Positions 59,231-64,000 of a DNA stretch of 64,000 nucleotides are shown one piece after another (within the stretch, counting starts at the first letter, position 1; every line of letters begins with the position of its first letter). Under the pieces are notes generated by a model. It saw only the letters and a list, made by a program, of their open reading frames with translations. It had not been told where the DNA came from and searched no databases. Origin of the DNA: a bacterium (lineage in GTDB: Bacteria; Bdellovibrionota; UBA2428); contig JAACVK010000029.1 of NCBI GenBank assembly GCA_009991595.1, positions 1 through 64,000 of the forward strand. The letters run 5' to 3'. Made by a program: the position numbers and the translations under genes.

Positions 59231-60322
59231 ATGAATGAGGTCTCCCCAAAGCGAACCGCTCTATTTGAAGAGCACCAAAAGCACGGAGCTCGATTTGTTC
59301 CCTTCAGCGGTTACGAAATGCCCGTTCAATACACAGGCATTGTCGACGAACATCAAGCGGTAAGAAATTCGGCAGGCCTCTTTGACGTCTCTCACATGGG
59401 AGTTAGCTTTTTCCGCGGCCCCAACGCTTTAAACTTCGTAAACTCCATCATCACTCGAGATGTTTCTGAGCTCAATGTTTTGCAAGGTGCTTACACCCTA
59501 CTTTGCCACGAGAACGGCGGAACCGTAGATGATCTAATCGTCTACCGATCAGCCGAGGACGAAATGCTGCTTGTTTTTAATGCTTCCAATAAAGAGAAGG
59601 ATTTTGAATTCTTTTCAAAATTTCCTCACGAAGGGGTCGAACTAATTCCAGCAAGTGAAAACCTTTCACTGATTGCCCTTCAAGGCCCTAAGAGCCCACA
59701 GATTCTTAAAGCCCTGGGCTTCAACGATGAGTGGCCTAAAGCTTTTGAAGTTAGACACACTGCCTTGGCTGAAATCAGCACCACATTACTTTTCACAGGC
59801 TACACTGGTGAAATCGGATGCGAGATTGTTGTTCATTCGGATAAGGCCCCTGAGCTTTGGTCCAAAATGATGCAAGATGGAAAAGAATTCGGACTTCAAC
59901 CTTGCGGACTCGGAGCTCGAGACACCCTTCGACTTGAGATGGGCTTTAGCCTTTATGGCCACGAACTCAACGATCAAATCAATCCTGTCGAAGCTGGGCT
60001 AGGCTGGGCTATCGGATGGAAAAAAGAAAACTTTCACGGCAAGGCTGCTTTAGAGAAAATTAAAGAAAACAAACAAAAGAAGATTGTGGCCCTTAAGAGT
60101 CAGTCTCGACAAGCTCCGCGCCAAGGAATGAAAGTCCTCGATTCAAAGGGCAATACGACCGGCGAAATTACATCCGGAAGTTTCTCACCTGGGCTTGGCG
60201 TAGGAATCGCCCTGGCTTTAGTGGACCAAACTTCTTCGACGCCCTACAGCGCTGAACTTCGACCGGGAAAGTTACTTGAACTAGAACAATGTAAAAGACC
60301 TTTCATCACAAAGGAGAAATAG
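59231..60322 (+). CDS. gcvT: Glycine cleavage system T protein (aminomethyltransferase)
   Basis: 363 residues from the ATG at 59231, which fits the family start (KRTALFEEHQKHGARFVPF); an in-frame TTG 12 codons earlier is less likely. Key blocks are SGYEMPVQY, FDVSHMG, GARDTLRLEMG and NPVEAGLGWAIG. GcvT transfers the methylene group to tetrahydrofolate and releases ammonia. It directly abuts gcvH. Confidence 0.95.
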   Translation: MNEVSPKRTALFEEHQKHGARFVPFSGYEMPVQYTGIVDEHQAVRNSAGLFDVSHMGVSFFRGPNALNFVNSIITRDVSELNVLQGAYTLLCHENGGTVDDLIVYRSAEDEMLLVFNASNKEKDFEFFSKFPHEGVELIPASENLSLIALQGPKSPQILKALGFNDEWPKAFEVRHTALAEISTTLLFTGYTGEIGCEIVVHSDKAPELWSKMMQDGKEFGLQPCGLGARDTLRLEMGFSLYGHELNDQINPVEAGLGWAIGWKKENFHGKAALEKIKENKQKKIVALKSQSRQAPRQGMKVLDSKGNTTGEITSGSFSPGLGVGIALALVDQTSSTPYSAELRPGKLLELEQCKRPFITKEK

Positions 60323-60709
60323 ATGTCAGAAATTAGAGAAAACCTTCGTTACACCACAGATCACGAATGGGCAGAAAAACTTAGCCAGCCAAAAAAAGTC
60401 AAAGTTGGCATTACAGACTTTGCCCAAAACTCTTTGGGAGATGTAACTTTTGTCGAATTGCCCGAAGCTGGTAAATCCGTAAAAAAAGGTGAAGTCATCG
60501 GAAGCGTTGAAAGTGTAAAAGCAGTTTCTGATATTTTCGCCCCATTAACCGGAAAAATATTGAGTGTAAACGAAGCCCTTAACGACGATCCTAGCCCCTT
60601 AAACACCGCTCCCTTTGAAGGTGGCTGGTTGATTGAAATGGAAATTGAAAACGAAGAAGAATGGAATCAACTTCTAAGCGCTCAAGCTTACGAACAACAC
60701 GCCCAATAA
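60323..60709 (+). CDS. gcvH: Glycine cleavage system H protein
   Basis: 128 residues. The lipoylated Lys is K66 in ESVKAVSD, between two beta hairpins; the N-terminus LRYTTDHEWA is typical. It shuttles the aminomethyl group between P, T and L proteins. The ATG immediately follows the gcvT stop, with AAGGAG upstream. The L protein (lipoamide dehydrogenase) is not in the window. Confidence 0.97.
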   Translation: MSEIRENLRYTTDHEWAEKLSQPKKVKVGITDFAQNSLGDVTFVELPEAGKSVKKGEVIGSVESVKAVSDIFAPLTGKILSVNEALNDDPSPLNTAPFEGGWLIEMEIENEEEWNQLLSAQAYEQHAQ

Positions 60710-60718
60710 AAGAGACAT

Positions 60719-62074
60719 ATGAGATACCTCCCACTCACTCAAAAACAAGAAGACCGAATATTAAAACTCTGCCAGGTCGAATCCTTCGACCAATTGGTTC
60801 AATCGATCCCCGAATCGATCAGAGTTGATGGCCTACTCAGACTGCCAGAAGCCTTGAGTGAAATGGAACTTTGCCAGCACTTTGATAATTACGCCAACAT
60901 GAATAGCGATGCGAAAAGCTATTTAGGCCAAGGGGCTTACGACCACACTTGGCCAGCCGTGCTTGATTACCTTATTAGCCGTGGTGAATTTTTAACAGCT
61001 TACACCCCTTATCAGGCTGAGCTATCTCAAGGAACACTTCAAAGTATTTTTGAATTTCAATCCATGATTGCTGAAATGACCGGAATGGAAATTTCGAACG
61101 CCTCTCTATACGACGGCTCAACAGCCGCCCTTGAAGCCATTTTGATGGCCGCCCGATTACAACGGAAAGAACAAGGAACCATTATAGTATCTGAAGGTGT
61201 CTACGAAGACACTTTATCCCTACTAAAAACTTACTTAGATCCATTGAATATTAAAATTGAGATTTGGAAATCGGACGCTACTGGACAAGCACAGGCGAGC
61301 TCCGCACCAAAAGTAGCCGATGCCTTCGGTGTTCTTTTGCAATCGCCCAACAAATGGGGCGTTGTAGAAGACTGGGCTCAGCTTCAATCGGCAGCGGCTT
61401 CTTTAAATGTAAAGAGCATTGCTCACGTTCCAGAAATGCACTCGCTTACAGAGTTTTCTGCTCCTGGAGACTTTGGAGTTGATATCGTTTCAGGAGAAGG
61501 CCAAGGATACGGACTTCCTTTAGGATATGGCGGACCCTATCTAGGTTTGCTCTGCTGTAAGAAACAAGACGTTCGACAAATTCCTGGACGCCTTGTGGGT
61601 CAAACCGAAGATGCTACTGGACAACGCGCTTTTTGTGTAACGCTTTCTACAAGAGAGCAACACATCCGCAGAGAGAAAGCTACCAGCAACATTTGCTCCA
61701 ACCAAAACCTTATGGCTTTACGTGCCGCTATCTACCTTTCACTAATGGGGCCCAAGGGATTAGAAACTGTATCGAAGATGAATCGCTCCAGGCTTTTCAC
61801 CCTCCAAAGCTTGTTATCTGACACCTTGAAGACAGACGCTGTCACCATATCCACCGCCCCCTGCTTCAATGAGTTGAGCCTTCACTTTAAGAGCGAAAAA
61901 ACTTGCGAGTCCTTGCTTCGAAACCTTGAAAGCAAAAACATCTTAGCCGGCCACATCAATAAAGCTCCCGTCGAGTCAGGGTTTCAATCCTCTTTGACCA
62001 TTGCCGTTACCGAGAAGAGCTGTCCCAATAGCTTAAAAGTTTTAGCTGACGCCATTTGCGGAGAATTAAAATGA
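60719..62074 (+). CDS. gcvPA: Glycine dehydrogenase (decarboxylating) subunit 1
   Basis: 451 residues, the N-terminal half of the two-subunit P protein. The family start RYLPLTQKQEDRILKLC, the block YLGQGAYDH, SQGTLQSIFEFQSM and the Gly-rich SGEGQGYGLPLGYGGPYLG are present. It decarboxylates glycine together with subunit 2, which carries the PLP Lys. The stop overlaps the gcvPB ATG as ATGA. Confidence 0.95.
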   Translation: MRYLPLTQKQEDRILKLCQVESFDQLVQSIPESIRVDGLLRLPEALSEMELCQHFDNYANMNSDAKSYLGQGAYDHTWPAVLDYLISRGEFLTAYTPYQAELSQGTLQSIFEFQSMIAEMTGMEISNASLYDGSTAALEAILMAARLQRKEQGTIIVSEGVYEDTLSLLKTYLDPLNIKIEIWKSDATGQAQASSAPKVADAFGVLLQSPNKWGVVEDWAQLQSAAASLNVKSIAHVPEMHSLTEFSAPGDFGVDIVSGEGQGYGLPLGYGGPYLGLLCCKKQDVRQIPGRLVGQTEDATGQRAFCVTLSTREQHIRREKATSNICSNQNLMALRAAIYLSLMGPKGLETVSKMNRSRLFTLQSLLSDTLKTDAVTISTAPCFNELSLHFKSEKTCESLLRNLESKNILAGHINKAPVESGFQSSLTIAVTEKSCPNSLKVLADAICGELK

Positions 62075-63543
62075 CAAGAAAGAATATTCGCTTCCCGTTA
62101 AGCATTGAGCAAAGTCGACCAGGACACACTGGCTTTTCACTCCCCAGCAAAACCATCGGAGCTGTAAACGAGATTCCGGAGAATCTTCGTAGAAAGTCCA
62201 CACCCGGCTTACCCGAACTTTCAGAACTACAAGTGGTGCGACACTTCACCAATCTCTCTACTGCCAACTATTCCATTGATTCAGGAATGTATCCTCTGGG
62301 TTCATGCACCATGAAATACAATCCACGCATCAACGAAAAGACGGCCTCAAACCCGAAGTTTCTTAACATACACCCCCGCACTCCAGATAAGTTCGCTCAA
62401 GGCTGCATGTCTCTCATGTATGAGCTGCAAATGTGTCTAAAAGAAATATCAGGCTTTGAACAAATTAGCCTTCAACCAGCGGCAGGCGCTCAAGGCGAAT
62501 ATGTTGGCATTCGAATGATTCGCGCCTACCACGATTTAAAGGGCAACCATAAGAAAACTAAAATTCTTATCCCCGAAAGTGCTCATGGCACTAATTGTGC
62601 CACTGCGGTCATGTGCGGCTACCAAGTTGTCCCCGTTAAAGCCAACGAACGAGGGATTCTTTCTCTCGAAACAATCAAAGAGCATTGTGCCGCGGGCGAT
62701 ATAGCGGGCATCATGATCACAAACCCGAATACGGTCGGCTTGTTTGAAGAAGACATCGTAAAGATCGCCAAGCACCTACACGAAGTAGATGCTCTTGTTT
62801 ACTGCGACGGCGCCAACCTAAACGCCAAACTGGGCTTAACTCGCCCTGGTGATGCAGGCGTAGACGTCATGCACTTTAACCTACACAAAACATTCACAAC
62901 CCCTCATGGTGGCGGTGGCCCAGGTTGCGGAGCCGTTGGAGTTTCTGCAAGGCTACAACCCCACCTCCCCACGCCTATTCTTTTAAAGAAAAGCGATGGC
63001 TCCTTTGAGTGGGACACAAACAGACCCTCCTCTATTGGATCCATCAAAGATTACAACGGCCATTTTTTAATGATGGTCCGCGCTCTCACCTACATTCGAG
63101 AACTTGGCCCTGAGGGGATTCGTAAAATTTCTCGCGACGCCATCTTGTTGGCAAACTATGTGAGAGTGCGCTTAGGCGAAGCCTACCACGTTGCCTTCGA
63201 ACGCCCCTGCATGCATGAAGTTGTTCTAAGCGACAAAAAGCAAAAAGGGCATGGCGTGAAAACAATCGACATCGCTAAACGGCTCATTGACTTGGGCATC
63301 CACCCCCCAACCATTTACTTCCCCCTCATTGTAGATGGAGCGATTATGATTGAGCCGACGGAAACAGAAAGCCTTGAAGAAGTTGAGAACTTTTGTTTGA
63401 AAATGCTACAAATCGCCGCTGAAGCAGAAGAATCAGACGCTTTTGCGAAATATTTTGCTGGCGCGCCCAAGACAACACCCACAACTCGGATAAATGAGAC
63501 TAAAGCTGCCCGAGATCTTGTGTTATCTTGGAAAGAGCTTTGA
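62071..63543 (+). CDS. gcvPB: Glycine dehydrogenase (decarboxylating) subunit 2
   Basis: 490 residues from the ATG at 62071 with GGAG 7 nt ahead; a longer frame lies within gcvPA. The PLP-binding Lys is in NLHKTFTTPHGGGGPG. PLGSCTMKYNPR and SAHGTNCATA are further conserved blocks. Catalytic half of the split P protein. The stop overlaps the TTG start of the next gene. Confidence 0.95.
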   Translation: MTRKNIRFPLSIEQSRPGHTGFSLPSKTIGAVNEIPENLRRKSTPGLPELSELQVVRHFTNLSTANYSIDSGMYPLGSCTMKYNPRINEKTASNPKFLNIHPRTPDKFAQGCMSLMYELQMCLKEISGFEQISLQPAAGAQGEYVGIRMIRAYHDLKGNHKKTKILIPESAHGTNCATAVMCGYQVVPVKANERGILSLETIKEHCAAGDIAGIMITNPNTVGLFEEDIVKIAKHLHEVDALVYCDGANLNAKLGLTRPGDAGVDVMHFNLHKTFTTPHGGGGPGCGAVGVSARLQPHLPTPILLKKSDGSFEWDTNRPSSIGSIKDYNGHFLMMVRALTYIRELGPEGIRKISRDAILLANYVRVRLGEAYHVAFERPCMHEVVLSDKKQKGHGVKTIDIAKRLIDLGIHPPTIYFPLIVDGAIMIEPTETESLEEVENFCLKMLQIAAEAEESDAFAKYFAGAPKTTPTTRINETKAARDLVLSWKEL

Positions 63544-64000
63544 GCATATTATTTGTTTGCACCCTTTTATTGTTTGTCATTCGACTTTGGTTGGCTGGCT
63601 TTAGCGGGATCCATCCCGACGAAGCTTATTACTGGGCTTGGGCCCAAAATTTAAAACTTGGATATTTTGACCACCCACCAATGCTCGCTTGGGTTATTGC
63701 CCTAAGCGAAAAAGCTTCTAGTTTTTTTCTCACCACAAATGCAAACGATTCAACTCAACAAATAAGCTTTCGAGCTATCCCCTACTTCTTAACGTCCTTT
63801 GGGGCTCCCATGTTTCTGGGAGCTTTCGTCAAGCGCATTCAAAGACACGATTTAACGTTTACTCAAATTGCGCTGATCTTAAGTAGCCCCTTGTTTCTGA
63901 TTGGACCTCAAATCATAACTCCCGACGCACCTTTGTTTTTTGGATGGGCCTGGTGTCTTTATTTATATGGAAAAATTTATGCAAATCGAAGTCGCTTCTC
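63540..64000 (+). CDS. Family-39 glycosyltransferase, ArnT/PMT-like (3' end outside window)
   Basis: 153 residues are visible from a TTG at 63540 (TTGA overlap with the gcvPB stop, GGAAAG upstream). After the first membrane helix comes GIHPDEAYYWAW, the loop with catalytic Asp-Glu, then YFDHPPMLAW, both diagnostic of GT39 enzymes that use polyprenyl-phosphate sugars at the periplasmic face. Later hydrophobic segments continue past the window end. The acceptor (lipid A, protein or other) is unknown. Coupling to gcvPB looks incidental. Confidence 0.85.
   Translation, partial: MSILFVCTLLLFVIRLWLAGFSGIHPDEAYYWAWAQNLKLGYFDHPPMLAWVIALSEKASSFFLTTNANDSTQQISFRAIPYFLTSFGAPMFLGAFVKRIQRHDLTFTQIALILSSPLFLIGPQIITPDAPLFFGWAWCLYLYGKIYANRSRF

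Noticed and set aside
1-64000. Mobile elements, CRISPR arrays, defence islands
   Set aside because: No transposase, integrase, phage gene, regular spaced repeat or restriction/toxin gene was seen; codon use and gene types are uniform throughout.

Overview
This window is chromosomal DNA from a flagellated, didermic (Gram-negative) bacterium. By eye the GC content is in the mid-40s, with an excess of AAA/GAA/CTT codons. It encodes outer-membrane barrels, many lipoproteins (lipobox + Cys), FlgH/FlgI L- and P-ring proteins and a c-di-GMP signalling pair. The gene content (single-domain FlgJ, split GcvP, FlhG-type ATPase beside the flg operon, many large secreted proteins of unknown function) best fits the Bdellovibrionota/Oligoflexia. 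That placement is inference; there is no rRNA in the window. I see no IS element, prophage, integrase or CRISPR array. It is dense core-type chromosome, with most genes touching or overlapping.

Layout. 1-10.7 kb: ferredoxin end, HAD phosphatase, PilZ-like membrane protein, SDR, DsbD, then a minus-strand cluster (YdcF-like, RidA fusion, SRPBCC, RibD-C reductase, degenerate 5'-nucleotidase lipoprotein) and a large secreted Cys-rich protein. 10.7-21.8 kb: pgsA, then a minus-strand unit of oligopeptidase, prfC, Nudix and nucleoside hydrolase ending in a terminator inside pgsA; then MerC-like, HAD-like, a barrel/lipoprotein pair and a cytochrome c. 21.9-29 kb: tRNA-Phe(GAA), a miniature receiver protein, lgt, a REC-GGDEF diguanylate cyclase with its probable sensor kinase and a lipoprotein, pyrE and a lysophospholipase-like hydrolase. 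29-45 kb: mixed housekeeping genes (pepA, rpoZ, trmB, uppP, cpaF, cinA, coaE, pgeF) with unknown secreted and membrane proteins, including a 753-residue coiled-coil protein. 44.7-55.9 kb: minus-strand flagellar block flgF-flgG-flgA-flgH-flgI-flgJ-flgM-flgN-flgK-flgL, followed by an flhG-like ATPase, a J-domain/HTH protein and an rluD-type pseudouridine synthase. 55.9-64 kb: folD, an M14 carboxypeptidase, two lipoproteins, then gcvT-gcvH-gcvPA-gcvPB and the start of a family-39 glycosyltransferase.

How the genes work together. The flg block builds rod, rings and hook-filament junction from what looks like one sigma-54 promoter with an exact GG-N10-GC core just upstream of flgF. FlgM, the anti-sigma-28 factor, sits inside that operon. 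The kinase and REC-GGDEF protein overlap by 4 nt and probably form one phosphorelay setting c-di-GMP, and the PilZ-like protein near the left end is a possible effector. FolD and the glycine-cleavage proteins share one-carbon folate chemistry. DsbD could supply the reducing side of thiol chemistry for the many Cys-containing exported proteins.

The most unusual features are: first genes whose start codons sit only about 8-10 nt after a good -10 box, implying leaderless or near-leaderless mRNAs; a receiver-like miniature protein that has lost the segment holding the phospho-acceptor Asp; an in-frame fusion of a small helical domain to RidA with a strong internal ribosome-binding site; a J-domain without HPD fused to an HTH domain; and a FlgJ with an internal signal-peptide-like segment. 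I did not find a clear new defence or mobile system.
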